A stretch of 64,000 nucleotides of DNA from Pseudopyrenochaeta lycopersici. Taxonomy: Eukaryota; Ascomycota; Dothideomycetes; Pleosporales; Pseudopyrenochaetaceae. The stretch is from the NCBI GenBank assembly GCA_003313425.1, contig NHZP01000028.1:682001-746000 (forward strand). The letters run 5' to 3'. Positions 39,725-49,501 of the stretch are shown in pieces (position 1 is the stretch's first letter; every line of letters starts with the position of its first letter). The translations under genes and the position numbers were made by a program. The notes beneath the pieces are model-generated. The model made no database searches, was not told the DNA's origin, and saw only the letters and a list, made by a program, of their open reading frames with translations.

Positions 39725-42700
39725 TTACCCCCCTCCTCCCTTTCTGCGCGTCTTCGTCCATAGCTTCCATGCCTCAGTCTTACGCACATTCTCAACTGGC
39801 TCCCAGGTTGGGTCCGCATAGTCAACCCACTTCACACGTGCTTCTTTAAAGTGTCTTCGGCCCCGCCTTGTAGCCCTTTCGTCTAATATTCGCTCAACTA
39901 GCCAGGCTTCCTCTCCGTCAATAAGTAAGGGCCCTGGTTGGCTGTCCCCAGTCTTCTGGGATGGGAGGGGATCGTTTGGTGCAGGCCGTAGTACATCAAC
40001 GTGGAAAACGGGATGTATCCTACCAGGAACGTCAAGCTTATATGCGTGGGAGCTAACTTGTCGTACAACTCGGTACTTGCCATGCAACCAGTCTAGCTTC
40101 TTCGAGGGTCTTGATGTTTTTACATTCCTCAGGTTAAGGAATACCCAGTCTCCCTCCTTGTACTGCGGTGCTGCTGTTCGGGTTCTGTTAGCTTGGTGTT
40201 GTTGTTTCTCCTGTGCCATAGCTATTGCAGCTTGGGCCCATTCTGTTGCGTCTTGAAGTCTTTTAAGGAAATCTTCTGCTAGTACTTCGCCATCCTTCTT
40301 TGTTCGGTCCTGGATTGTGCGCTCTTCAACAAGCTGTATTGGCTCGTTATGGTATCCGTGCATAAAGAAAAAAGGGCTTAGTCCTGTAGATGATGCCTCT
40401 CGGTTGTTGATCGCTCCCATAATAATAGGCAGGAGTGTTGACCAGTTCTCCTGCGTGTAGGTTGCCCAAATGCGAATCATCTTCTCAATCTCTTGGTTCA
40501 TCCGTTCAGTAGCACCATCAGTTTGTGGGTGATAAGCAGTTGATAGTCGTTGCTCGATATTTAAGAGTCTGCAAAAATATCTCCATAGATCGCTGACAAA
40601 TTGAGGGCCTCTATCGCTCGTGATTGCAGTAGGGATGCCATGAATTGGGTAGTGGCGTTCAAAGAGCCTTTGTGCGACTGCTTCAGCGGAGAGATCGTGC
40701 ATACTCTCTAGTTCTACTCCTTTTGTAAGCCGATCTGTCAGAACCATGCAGCTTGGAGCATTGTCTCGCCCTGATAGCGGCAAGTCCGTGATAAAGTCGA
40801 TGGAGATTTCCCCCCAGATACGTTCAGGTATTGGCATTGGCTTGAGGAGGCCCTTCTTCGTCTCCCTCCATATAGTGTTTCTCCCGCACACTTCGCAGTT
40901 TCGAACAAATTGTCGCACGTCACTCGCAGCACCCGACCAAAAGAACTGCCTTGATAGGATTGCGTAGGTGAGATCTCTCCCAGGGTGTCCAGTAATATGC
41001 GAGTCGTGGATATTTTGAATGATCTGGGTGCGTAGTGGTTCGCAATTTGGAATCCAGATCCTTCCTCGAAATCGTAGCAAGCCTCTCTCGTCCACGGAGC
41101 ATTCCGCCATGCTTACGGATTTCTCTTTCTGCAGATCTACTGGAAGGTTTCTCTCTTTGCGTATTACCAGGGTAGTGAGCTCTCGGTAGAGTTTGTCCTG
41201 CTGTCGACTCTTATGCCATAGTTCTTGCATTTGGTCATCTTCGAACAGTCGTACACTCTTCGCAAAATCGATATTGGTTAGTGATGAGGCGAGAGATAGG
41301 ACTTGAGTGTTCCTGAGGTGCTTATTCTGAAAGAGCCGTTTGAACCGAGATCGGAGGCGTTCGTCGTCATAGTTGGCGGGCAGGTCCTGTTCTCGTCGTG
41401 ACAATGCGTCAGGCTTTCCCATCATCTTCCCGGGCTTCCATTCGAGGGTGAAGTTGAACCTTGAGAGGAATTCTGACCAGCGCACTTGTCTCTCTGATAG
41501 TTGTCTCTCAGTGTAAAAGTATTTCAGGTTCTTGTGATCAGTTAAGATAGTGAAGTGCTTAACCATGTGCAACTCTGGCTCCCAGGCTTCCAAACAACGG
41601 ACGATAGCAAGGAGCTCCTTATCGTGGATTGGGTAATTAGCTTCTGTCGCTGAGTGCTTCTTAGAATAATAAGCAACAGGTTGCCAATTGCTGTTCTTGT
41701 CCTTCTGTAAGAGTAAGCCACCAGTAGCGTGTCCAGACGAATCTGCTTCCAACAAGGTCTCCTTTTCTGGATCAAAATGAGCCAATATTGGTGCTGTGAT
41801 AAGGAGCTCTTTGATCTTCTCAAATGCTTCTTGACACGCTTCGTCCCATCGGAAGGGGACGTCCTTTCTTGTTAGATTAGTGAGGGGTTCAGCGATATCG
41901 GAGAACTCTGGTATAAAAACTCGGTAAAAGTTGGCGAATCCAATAAACCCTCGTACGGCCTTCACGGACGATGGCGTGGCCCAATCACGTATGGCGGCAA
42001 TCTTGTCGGGGTCAACTCGTATTCCGACTTCTGCCTCAATAATGTATCCAAGGTATTTGACTCTCTTAGTTTCGAACTCACACTTGTCAATATCAATCTG
42101 GAGTCCGGCGTCCATCAGACGTTGAAGGACTCTTCCAACCTTCTGCCGGTGGTCTTGGAGGGACCCTGAGGAGTAAATCAGGATGTCGTCGATGTATGCA
42201 GATACAAAGTCGTCCAAGTAATCCTGCAGAACACTATTTATATACCGCTGAAAGGCAGCGGGTGCTCCTGTTAATCCAAAAGGAACTACGCGCCATTCGA
42301 ACAATCCGTATCTCGTCCGGAAGGCTGTTTTCCATTCTTCTCCTTTCGCTAGTCGTATCTTGTGGAATGCTGCAATGACGTCAAGCTTCGTGAACCATCG
42401 CGCCTTCGCTACGTTTCTCAATGTTTCAGTGAACAACGGGAGTGGGTAGCGGTCCTTCTTAGTGATGTTGTTCAGGCCACGATAGTCTACGCAGAATCGG
42501 ACTCCTCCTCCGGGCTTTTTGACCATTAACACTGGCGCGGCAGCCGGCGAGTTGCTGGCTCGAATGAACTCTTTATCTAACAGCTCAGTGAGAGTCTTCC
42601 TTAATACGAGCAGTTCTTCTCGGCCCATGCCGTAGAGAGGTCCCCAAGGAATCGTTTTTTCAGATCCGTTCTGGTCTTTCTCAATCTCAATGTGCAGATC

Positions 42701-43405
42701 GACACCCTCCCTGTGAGGTGGTAGCTTCTCCGCTAGGTGCTGATCAAAAGCCTTCAACCACTTCTGGTAATGAGGTGGCAGTTTGACCTTAGGGTCCGAT
42801 CGTTTGCGTGGCTTCAGAGCTTTCTCGATATCTGCGATCGAGACAGCGTATACTCCTGTATCAAGATTGATACCTTCCTGTCGGTTCTTCCTACGATTTC
42901 TTCTTACTTCAGCCAGAAACGCACTAGCTATAAGTTGTGCGGCCTTGAACTGGGGCGGCCTGCGCAACGTCTTCTTGCGGTTCCAAACGCGGATGCCAGA
43001 CACGCCGATGTCCAAGCAGCCCCGTCTTGTAGAGATAGTGACATCAGCATCTTCTAGCCATGGGTTTCCGAGGATTAGGTCGTACGTGAGGCCAGGGACT
43101 ACGTAAAAGAAGATGCGCTCCTGCTGGTGTCCATCTATATCGATTGAGGCGTAGGTGATAGTGTTCAGGATTGTCGTTGATTCTGCGTTCTTCCCTGCGG
43201 CTCCTTCTAACCGGCGCGGTGCTATCTTCAACGATGGCAATCTCAGAGATTGAAAGAGTCGTTCACTTATAGCGGAGTAGCAAAGGCAGCCTGAGTCTAC
43301 GAGACCGGTAACGAAGTCAGTTCCATTAAGTCTAACGTCCACTAAAAAGGGGTCACCGTCCATCTTTGCTCTTCCTTCCTCTTTCCATTCTCTCTGAGCT
43401 GCCAC
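39725..43405 (-). CDS. Gypsy pol polyprotein: protease, RT, RNase H, integrase, chromodomain
   Basis: About 1,226 residues. Domains in order: aspartic protease (LVDSGCL, DSG near residue 37), reverse transcriptase (FCVDYRGLNNITKKDRYPLP; YIDDIL near residue 402), RNase H (LLEADSSGHATGG; LTDHKNLKYF), integrase with HHCC zinc finger (HDSHITGHPG, CEVCGRN near 840) and catalytic DD-E core (ISIDFITDLP, ITSDRGPQF, HPQTDGATERMNQ), then a C-terminal chromodomain (LVERILDERATRRGRRHFKE, VKWVDYADPTWEPVENV). The chromodomain probably directs insertion to marked chromatin. There is no ATG at the frame start; the frame is continuous with gag through a single UAG at 43412-43414, so pol is presumably made by stop readthrough. 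The first internal ATG is 14 codons in. The stop TAA directly abuts the LTR, and the last codons overlap the polypurine tract. Confidence 0.96.
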   Translation of the reverse strand: MAAQREWKEEGRAKMDGDPFLVDVRLNGTDFVTGLVDSGCLCYSAISERLFQSLRLPSLKIAPRRLEGAAGKNAESTTILNTITYASIDIDGHQQERIFFYVVPGLTYDLILGNPWLEDADVTISTRRGCLDIGVSGIRVWNRKKTLRRPPQFKAAQLIASAFLAEVRRNRRKNRQEGINLDTGVYAVSIADIEKALKPRKRSDPKVKLPPHYQKWLKAFDQHLAEKLPPHREGVDLHIEIEKDQNGSEKTIPWGPLYGMGREELLVLRKTLTELLDKEFIRASNSPAAAPVLMVKKPGGGVRFCVDYRGLNNITKKDRYPLPLFTETLRNVAKARWFTKLDVIAAFHKIRLAKGEEWKTAFRTRYGLFEWRVVPFGLTGAPAAFQRYINSVLQDYLDDFVSAYIDDILIYSSGSLQDHRQKVGRVLQRLMDAGLQIDIDKCEFETKRVKYLGYIIEAEVGIRVDPDKIAAIRDWATPSSVKAVRGFIGFANFYRVFIPEFSDIAEPLTNLTRKDVPFRWDEACQEAFEKIKELLITAPILAHFDPEKETLLEADSSGHATGGLLLQKDKNSNWQPVAYYSKKHSATEANYPIHDKELLAIVRCLEAWEPELHMVKHFTILTDHKNLKYFYTERQLSERQVRWSEFLSRFNFTLEWKPGKMMGKPDALSRREQDLPANYDDERLRSRFKRLFQNKHLRNTQVLSLASSLTNIDFAKSVRLFEDDQMQELWHKSRQQDKLYRELTTLVIRKERNLPVDLQKEKSVSMAECSVDERGLLRFRGRIWIPNCEPLRTQIIQNIHDSHITGHPGRDLTYAILSRQFFWSGAASDVRQFVRNCEVCGRNTIWRETKKGLLKPMPIPERIWGEISIDFITDLPLSGRDNAPSCMVLTDRLTKGVELESMHDLSAEAVAQRLFERHYPIHGIPTAITSDRGPQFVSDLWRYFCRLLNIEQRLSTAYHPQTDGATERMNQEIEKMIRIWATYTQENWSTLLPIIMGAINNREASSTGLSPFFFMHGYHNEPIQLVEERTIQDRTKKDGEVLAEDFLKRLQDATEWAQAAIAMAQEKQQHQANRTRTAAPQYKEGDWVFLNLRNVKTSRPSKKLDWLHGKYRVVRQVSSHAYKLDVPGRIHPVFHVDVLRPAPNDPLPSQKTGDSQPGPLLIDGEEAWLVERILDERATRRGRRHFKEARVKWVDYADPTWEPVENVRKTEAWKLWTKTRRKGGGG

Positions 43406-43411
43406 GTAGTC

Positions 43412-43414
43412 CTA
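43412..43414 (-). promoter_or_regulatory. In-frame UAG between gag and pol (candidate readthrough stop)
   Basis: Context CAA UAG GAC UAC. gag and pol are in the same phase with nothing else between them, as in retroviruses and retrotransposons that use stop suppression rather than frameshifting. Confidence 0.6.
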
Positions 43415-44566
43415 TTGCTCTTTGTCAGCTTCGTCTAGCTCGTCTTCAATAGCAGCGCTTGTAACCGCGGCGCTTAACGCGGCTTTGACGCTGGTGTACA
43501 TTGGTCGGATAGCGGCTGCTAGCGGGCATGTTACTATTCGGCACCGGCTGCGGCCGCATCGAAGGCAACGCCCTTCACGGCGTCGAGCGTCAATCTCTTC
43601 CTGGCCAACCCACTTTGCTCGTTTCCCAAGTAGCTCTTGGTCTTCCGGACGCTTTGAAGGGTATCCGTTTACGTTGCCTTTGTCGCGGAGGCGGACAGTG
43701 TTCACTTGGGTTGGAGTAGGTGGTGTTGGTTCCCATTCCATCATGTCTTCGCGGTTGAATTGCATGGCGGCCTTGCTACTAGTAGTTGTTGGCAACGTAG
43801 GTACTTGGGCGTCTCTGATAACGCTTCTCTTCTTCGTCCACTGGCCATATAGCTCCATGTCGTTACTTAGGTTTGCGCACTTTTGGACAAATCCCATATA
43901 TGTATGGTTGTCGCCTCCTGATGTACCTACTAGCTTGTCTCTCATCTTGTTGTTGAGCGCGTTGCGCAGATAGGATGTCTTAGCGACGTCGTCCCATCCC
44001 TCTGCGTCAGCGTTGGCTATCTCCCTTTCGAACCGGGGGTAGAAGGATATGAAGGTCTCGTCTTCTTTCTGGCGAATGGAATGTAGATTCTGGATTGCTT
44101 TTTCTTTCCGGTTGCGCTCACCGTAGAGGAGGTCAAGACGGTGAAGAAGTTCGCGAGGATTTGGAGACTCTTGTTTGTTTGCCATCTCGTAGTATGTAGT
44201 AACGTTGATTTTTGCTGTTCCTTCAAGGCGTGCATAGATATAGCGTAGTTGAGCCTTCGAGCTCCCTATAGCTCGCGCATCTTCTTCAATCTTAGCTTCC
44301 ATCTCTAGCTTCCATCCTCGCCATTGTGATTTGTTGCCGCTGAACATTGGAGGGTGGGGAAGGCGTGACTTCACAGTTACCGGGGTAGGTTCGGGCGACG
44401 GCGTTGGGGCGGCAGTGGCGCGTGGTGTAAGTTCAGGCGTATTAGATGGCTGCTGTAACTGCGTTTCCAATCGGATGCTTATATCGTCGAGTTTGGCGAA
44501 CAACTGCTGGACTAGTTGGTCCATGTTATTAAGCCGCATATTGACTTCTTCGGTAGGGTCCTGCAT
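43412..44566 (-). CDS. Gypsy gag protein (384 aa)
   Basis: ATG at 44566 (MQDPTEEVNMRLNNMDQLVQ begins with a coiled-coil-like helix), a Pro/Thr-rich linker, then the retrotransposon gag core (WRGWKLEMEAKIEEDARAIG, LHRLDLLYGERNRKEKAIQN, FISFYPRFEREIANADAEGW, SYLRNALNNKMRDKLV). Near the C-terminus is a zinc knuckle with an unusual third ligand: CLRCGRSRCRIVTC, C-X2-C-X4-C-X4-C instead of CCHC. The frame ends in UAG (43412-43414) after GAG CAA, followed by GAC TAC, and pol continues in the same phase. It forms the particle shell and packages the element's RNA. Confidence 0.93.
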   Translation of the reverse strand: MQDPTEEVNMRLNNMDQLVQQLFAKLDDISIRLETQLQQPSNTPELTPRATAAPTPSPEPTPVTVKSRLPHPPMFSGNKSQWRGWKLEMEAKIEEDARAIGSSKAQLRYIYARLEGTAKINVTTYYEMANKQESPNPRELLHRLDLLYGERNRKEKAIQNLHSIRQKEDETFISFYPRFEREIANADAEGWDDVAKTSYLRNALNNKMRDKLVGTSGGDNHTYMGFVQKCANLSNDMELYGQWTKKRSVIRDAQVPTLPTTTSSKAAMQFNREDMMEWEPTPPTPTQVNTVRLRDKGNVNGYPSKRPEDQELLGKRAKWVGQEEIDARRREGRCLRCGRSRCRIVTCPLAAAIRPMYTSVKAALSAAVTSAAIEDELDEADKEQ

Positions 44567-44610
44567 AATGCTTTTTCAGTGTCCTCGTCAGCTGCGAGAT
44601 CTTGGTTGTA

Positions 44611-44783
44611 TGTGAGCGGTCTCTAGTAACTGGATTCCAGCTATCTAGTCCAGATGCTATCTACAACCAAGATAGGAAGAAAAGAGGAGAATTGGGTGCC
44701 ACGCGAGGTACAAAGTTTTCCGTGCACGAGCCGTATATCCGTGCACGACGGCGCAGCCTCGAGCACTGGCCTAGCCCGTTACA
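44611..44783 (-). repeat. 5' LTR of the gypsy element (173 bp)
   Basis: Identical to 39552-39724. gag starts 45 bp inside it. A tRNA primer site was not recognised in the sequence that follows it (TACAACCAAGATCTCGCAG). Confidence 0.95.
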
Positions 44784-45607
44784 CGGGCTTTCTTCGACTA
44801 CACGCCGTCCGCCACCTAGACCTGGTCCCGGATGGTGTAAGACTGCCCGCTTGGATGCTTGTCTACGATACCATGAAACCAGCTAAGGCACGAGAGATAG
44901 GTGAGGCGCTCGTAACGCAATGCGGGCGTCATGAACCTCGCGCCAGTCCGAGTAGAGAGAAGACTGAGGTCCGAAGGATGCGACGTGCGGGCTGTAGACT
45001 GTACCTAGCGAGCACGGAACTTCCTAATCAGGCAGGTCCCAAAGTACTACTTGGCACGATAGAGTTCCTCTTGTTGACGCAGCCTTCGAGACTCCTCGCT
45101 TGTTGTGCTCTAGGGGGATGAAGAAAAAGCAGCCTTATCCGCAGGTGCGGAGCGGCTGGCCGAACGGCAAATCTGGGCGGCCCCAGCCACCGCCCATCAA
45201 CATGCAGATTGGCAAATCATGACCTGACCTTTCTCCCGGGCAGCCTGGGTCTCCAATGCCTCTTTCAACGTCAAAGCCTTGAGGTGTAACTCAAGTTTTA
45301 CAGCCAATACGGATACATGCACAAGACCGAACCACATGGCTTGTAGCATGAAGTAGGTCTCGAAATATCCAATTCATATATATTAGCATCTGTCGAAGAG
45401 TTCCGCACTTTGCCCAACAGAAAAGTGAAATCCCATGCCCCATCCAGTATTCCCTGTCACAAGGGTACACTATATTATTTGCGCCATCTTCAAAGTCACA
45501 TCCAAAATACCGGCGCCTACGGCGCTGAAAGCTTGGAAAACGTCCCAGCAAAAGTCGAGGAAGGAGAAGAAATCTCTGTACCGGCTGACTTCTTCAAACA
45601 ATTGTCA
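44784..45607. other. Intergenic, right flank of the gypsy element
   Basis: A frame to 45121 (LVYDTMKPAKAREIGEALVT) looks partly protein-like but has no start or domain, so it is not called. Otherwise 3' flank of the gluconokinase gene. Confidence 0.35.
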
Positions 45608-46346
45608 TTATTCAGTCTCCAGGATCTTGTCAACAGCAACGGTTACGAGCTTCTCGACCTCCACTTGACCGCCTTTCACATCAATAATCTCTACATCCTT
45701 CAGTCTCTTGGTCTCGTCCTCGTCCGGTTCCTCGAGTGCAGCGAGTTGGCTAACGACCATCGAATCTTTCATGTAGTGGCCCGTCCTAGCGCCAACGCGG
45801 GCCAGAAGTGTTTCCCTGCTGGCACGGAGATAAACAAAGTGGACATTGACGTTTGAAATTTCGGTGTAGAGTCGAGCAGTACGAATGACGTCTCGATACT
45901 TCTTCTTGAGGGCGCTGCAAGTAATGACGACACTCTTAGCTCCCTTCTTCAACGCGACCAGCGCTTCGTCTCGCAACAGAATCAGCCAGTCCCACCGATC
46001 AGCATCGTCCAGGGGAACATTGTTAACCATTTTCGCAATATTCGCCAGAGGATGGAACTGTGAATATGTGAGAAGAGATTCGAAATGACATTTGAATTTG
46101 ACTCACGTCATCGCCTTCGATGTAGACGAAGCCATAACGTTCGGCCAGGAATTTGGCAACAGTGCTCTTTCCACACCCAGCCGGGCCGGTGACAATCAGA
46201 ACATGGTGATGGTTTAGAATGGAAATGGCGGTAGAAGGCTTTGCGGCGTTCAATGAGGAAGCGTTGCAGGGCGAATCGGGCGTAGAAATAGGAGGCGTAG
46301 CATAGAGCATAGGTGTTGAATGTTGTGGCTCGGGGGGTTGCAACAT
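45608..46346 (-). CDS. Gluconokinase (229 aa), EC 2.7.1.12
   Basis: Exon 1 46346-46107, intron 46058-46106 (GTGAGT donor, TTCACAG acceptor, 49 bp), exon 2 46057-45608; phases agree. P-loop GPAGCGKST at residues 54-62, followed by the family block FLAERYGFVYIEGDD, and across the splice FHPLANIAKMVNNVPLDDAD and RWDWLILLRDEA. Then ALKKKYRDVIR, HFVYLRASRETLLARVGART and GHYMKDSMVVSQLAALEEP, the gluconate-kinase signature that includes the binding arginine loop. It phosphorylates D-gluconate with ATP to 6-phosphogluconate, feeding the pentose phosphate pathway in the cytosol. The first 45 residues before the P-loop are Pro/Ser-rich and extra relative to bacterial GntK. Family assignment is secure; the exact ATG less so. 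Confidence 0.93.
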
Positions 46347-48477
46347 ATTGAAGGTGACCGTAATACAAACAACAAGGTATTGTGGTCATCAAGAGCCCAA
46401 GGTAATAGAGGTGTCAGCAGTCCGTGTTCTGGTAGGCAAAGGAAGCGGTTAGAGAATGCGGCTGGAGTAGTGCTCTTTTTAAAAGACGCGAATTCAAGTA
46501 GCCAAGAATGGGGACGAAAAAACTATGAGAGAATGAGGGTGCAGGCTGAAGGGAGCTAACTCCATTTGCAGTGACGGTTCCACTCCTCGGCTCACCCCCA
46601 AAACACCAAAAATCAGAAATCGGGTCCTTGTAATCTCAACCACAACTTATATTATATCTTTAAAGTTTTTATCGAGCCTCCACTACAGAATACAGAACAA
46701 GAAACAGGCTTGGCACCAGAATAAGCAGGATAAGGGCTGGGCATGACAAGATCTCGTGTTGAGAATCATGTCTACCTTAGAACCACCCAACAATGTCCGT
46801 AAGCTCGTCATATAGCTCCTTGAAGCTTCTACGTCGAGTCAGTGGCACTCGCGCTGCTGTGTCTGGGCCTGAGTTGGTGGCAGCTTCAAGGCGGACGGGG
46901 AAGCGGGAAAGCACGCACGTATGCCGTTTCATGCTAGGGTAGATTATTGTTTAGTGTCCGATGTGACAAACGAATCATGATTCAAGGATCGAGTGTGGGC
47001 TGTTTGCTTGATCTCCCATTATTTGAAGCTACATGGCGTCTAGTCAGTGTAGTCACATGAATTGTCTTTGCAACTGGCCCGTGCACATCTCAGCTTCCTT
47101 CCGGTTGGCTAGCAGGCGCGGGAGGTCCTCATATCCACTAGGGCTGAGAGTGAACGATCAATGACAGTGGCACTTCTACCGACGAGGCTAACCTAAGGCA
47201 TCCTAGCAGACCTTTCGGCCACAGCTCCCCGACCCTAAAGTTACCGTCCCCACATGTAAAACGCAAATTATGAGTTCCTCAGCTGCTCAATAAACTCTGA
47301 GACACGGGAGGGGTCGGGCAATAGGACTGGGATTGAGTTAGGTAGAGGTTTGACCAGTGATCATAAATTCAGATTTTTTTGTCCGATCTTCAGAGAAGAG
47401 ACGAGAGGCAGAGCTGGTGATTTGCCCGTTCGGTAATTCCACATCCTCTAGCAACGGCACTGTATATATTCATAGTCAAACACATATATCGTCAATTGCT
47501 ATGGCCCTGGTGGCATTTCTAGAAACGCAGTCTGCACGTCCCGTGCAGGACTTGGGTACATAAAGCTTTATGACTACATATTCATGCTTCCCCAGATTCG
47601 TAGCAAACATTTACTCCACAATTTTGTAACAGTGGCACTCATTACCCTCAACCTTGCTGTGCGCACTTATTTCCATACTGCTTGTAGGCCGATTGGATTG
47701 TGCGAGATAAGCACGTCCAAAAATATCTGCGTCTATTCTCCTATGAACCTTTCTAGGCTACTGTGAACGCTTGCTCGAGCTCTGATTACACGTTCAAATA
47801 GGGCTGACGACAATCCAGTAAGCCCACTGTCCCACGGCCACTCGGTACCGTATAGACACCTTTCGATTTGGGCTCCTTTGTTTTTCGGGCCATTCTATTT
47901 TCATGATAACGTTAGCTATGTATAGCGCCTGCTCCGGGGCCCAAAACAGGTCCTTACATCATCAAGGCCATGCTGTCACCGACCGTGCTCCGCCGGATCA
48001 CTTCCGAAAGACTTCCTGCGCTTCTGTTTCATGACCTCGACGGCAGTGGGAGACGAATCGATCGCCGGAGGAATATCGTTTGATAGCATGAATTGGCTCA
48101 CAATAAAGAGTCGGAGGTGAAAGCGGCCGGAGGTAAGAATGAGACGCAGACCAGGAGCCACAACACTTGGAACGCTACAGTATACGGCCGGTGTTAAGTG
48201 CTCTGGTGTGTTGTGTGCTGAGTGGTCTAGTGTGCCGAGTGGTCTCGTGTGACGTGTGTTCCGAGGCCCATCTCTGCATTCTTAGAACAGTAACGGGGGT
48301 TCGTTGAGCAATGGCAGTTCACATGCTCAATGTCCTACGGACTTCGGCTGCAATGTCTCTTTATCTCGTCTGGTAGGTTATATATGCGTGCACGCTGCAT
48401 CCTCTCGCTAGCGCTCCTGGAACTTTTTGGCCATCGATCTAACAGATCCTCGCTCGGGCCTGATCACCTTTGCCAAA
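46347..48477. other. Long intergenic region (2.1 kb)
   Basis: Only short unsupported frames. No repeats, tRNA or structured element recognised. Confidence 0.45.
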
Positions 48478-49501
48478 TCATTCCCGAGGCTTAGGATAGG
48501 GCGCCGGCGGATCAGTGTCGTAGCCGTCTTTTTCGTTCTGGTTGTCGGCCATGTCCACGGTTGTGTATAGTTTGTGGGCGCGGTTTTCGCTGAGGAGTTG
48601 CGCTTCCGCTGCGTCCATTTCACAGTTGGAGGAGAGATGGTGAGTTGGGTGGGGTTTGCTACCTGTGGCTGTAGAGGTGTTGCTATTATGCAGAGAGGTT
48701 AGTGAGGGGTGGATAACTGAATGTGGTTGTTGATGTTGCTGCTGCGAGGAGCGTTGAGGAGCGAGATGTGCTGTCGGGTGAGTTTCGAGGGTTGCAGGGT
48801 CCGGGATCAGGTCTTGCACGTTCGGTAAGAAGATGGGGAGTTGGGGGTGTCGGATTGTGGCATGCAAGAGTAGAGAGACTAGTTGGTGTTGTGGGAGGGT
48901 TGAGAAATATGCGCGTTTCTGAATCTGTTATTACAGTAACGCGAGGTAAGATGATGGGGGACGTACCTCATCTATTGATAGACTCTCTGCAGCGACTAGA
49001 CCTTCTGTACCTTGCACCACGTTCTGCTTCGACCGATCACAAGGCCCACATAACCATACCTTCTTCTGCACATTGACCACCGCATTGCTAATGGGCGGAT
49101 TATGACAATGCTGGTGATATGCTGTGTTGCACACATCGCAGAATACGATCCTATTGTTTCCCGGCTCTGTCCCCCGATGGCATGTCCTGCATTTCGCAGC
49201 CAGCAGAGTCTTCGTAGACTTCCTTCGCTTGACTCCTTGTGCCGGTTCTGGAAGTGTCGGTACAAACGCGACTGGCTTGTTCACACTGCGACCGAACTTT
49301 GTTCGTGTGGGTAGTGGTGTATACGATGATGAAATGATGGAATCGTCGTCCTTCGTAATGTTAAGACATGTTCTGGGTACTCGTTCCATAGCCACCTACA
49401 TCGCTATCGTCCATACTCTCAGAGCACTTCCTCTTGCCTCCTTGTCCGCCGCCTCGTCCTCTTCCACGTCCCCGTCCTCTGCCTGACTCTCGAGCAGACA
49501 T
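48478..49501 (-). CDS. PHD-finger protein, putative chromatin reader (310 aa)
   Basis: Exons 49501-49400, 49350-48967, 48924-48478; introns 49 bp (GTAGGT donor, TTAACAT branch, AAG acceptor) and 42 bp (GTACGT donor, TAACAG acceptor). Phases agree. N-terminus is a Gly/Arg-rich run (SGRGRGRGRGRGGGQGGKRK) like RGG boxes of nuclear proteins. A PHD zinc finger follows (CRTCHRGTE, FCDVCNTAYHQHCHNPP, VWLCGPC: Cys4-His-Cys3), which normally reads histone H3 tails. Exon 3 adds a helical block (KRAYFSTLPQHQLVSLLLHA) and a Gln/His-rich disordered stretch. The acceptor of intron 2 was chosen because it continues the helical block in frame; the alternative acceptor closer to 48884 does not. Confidence 0.85.

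Larger units (their letters stand above)
39552..44783 (-). mobile_element. Ty3/gypsy chromodomain LTR retrotransposon, 5,232 bp
   Basis: Two 173-bp LTRs (39552-39724 and 44611-44783) read identically over their whole length. Reading leftward, the element starts TGTAACGGG and ends CGCTCACA. Order of coding parts is gag, protease, reverse transcriptase, RNase H, integrase, chromodomain. All are intact except for one UAG between gag and pol. A purine tract (39728-39744 on the minus strand) abuts the 3' LTR. I saw no matching 5-bp duplication (CAGTG left, CGGGC right). Identical LTRs mean a very recent insertion, and the absence of RIP-type stops agrees. Confidence 0.95.

Noticed and set aside
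39549..39849. Open frames across the gypsy LTR, repeated at 44602-44886
   Set aside because: They are the LTR itself read through; identical at both ends and without a gene structure.
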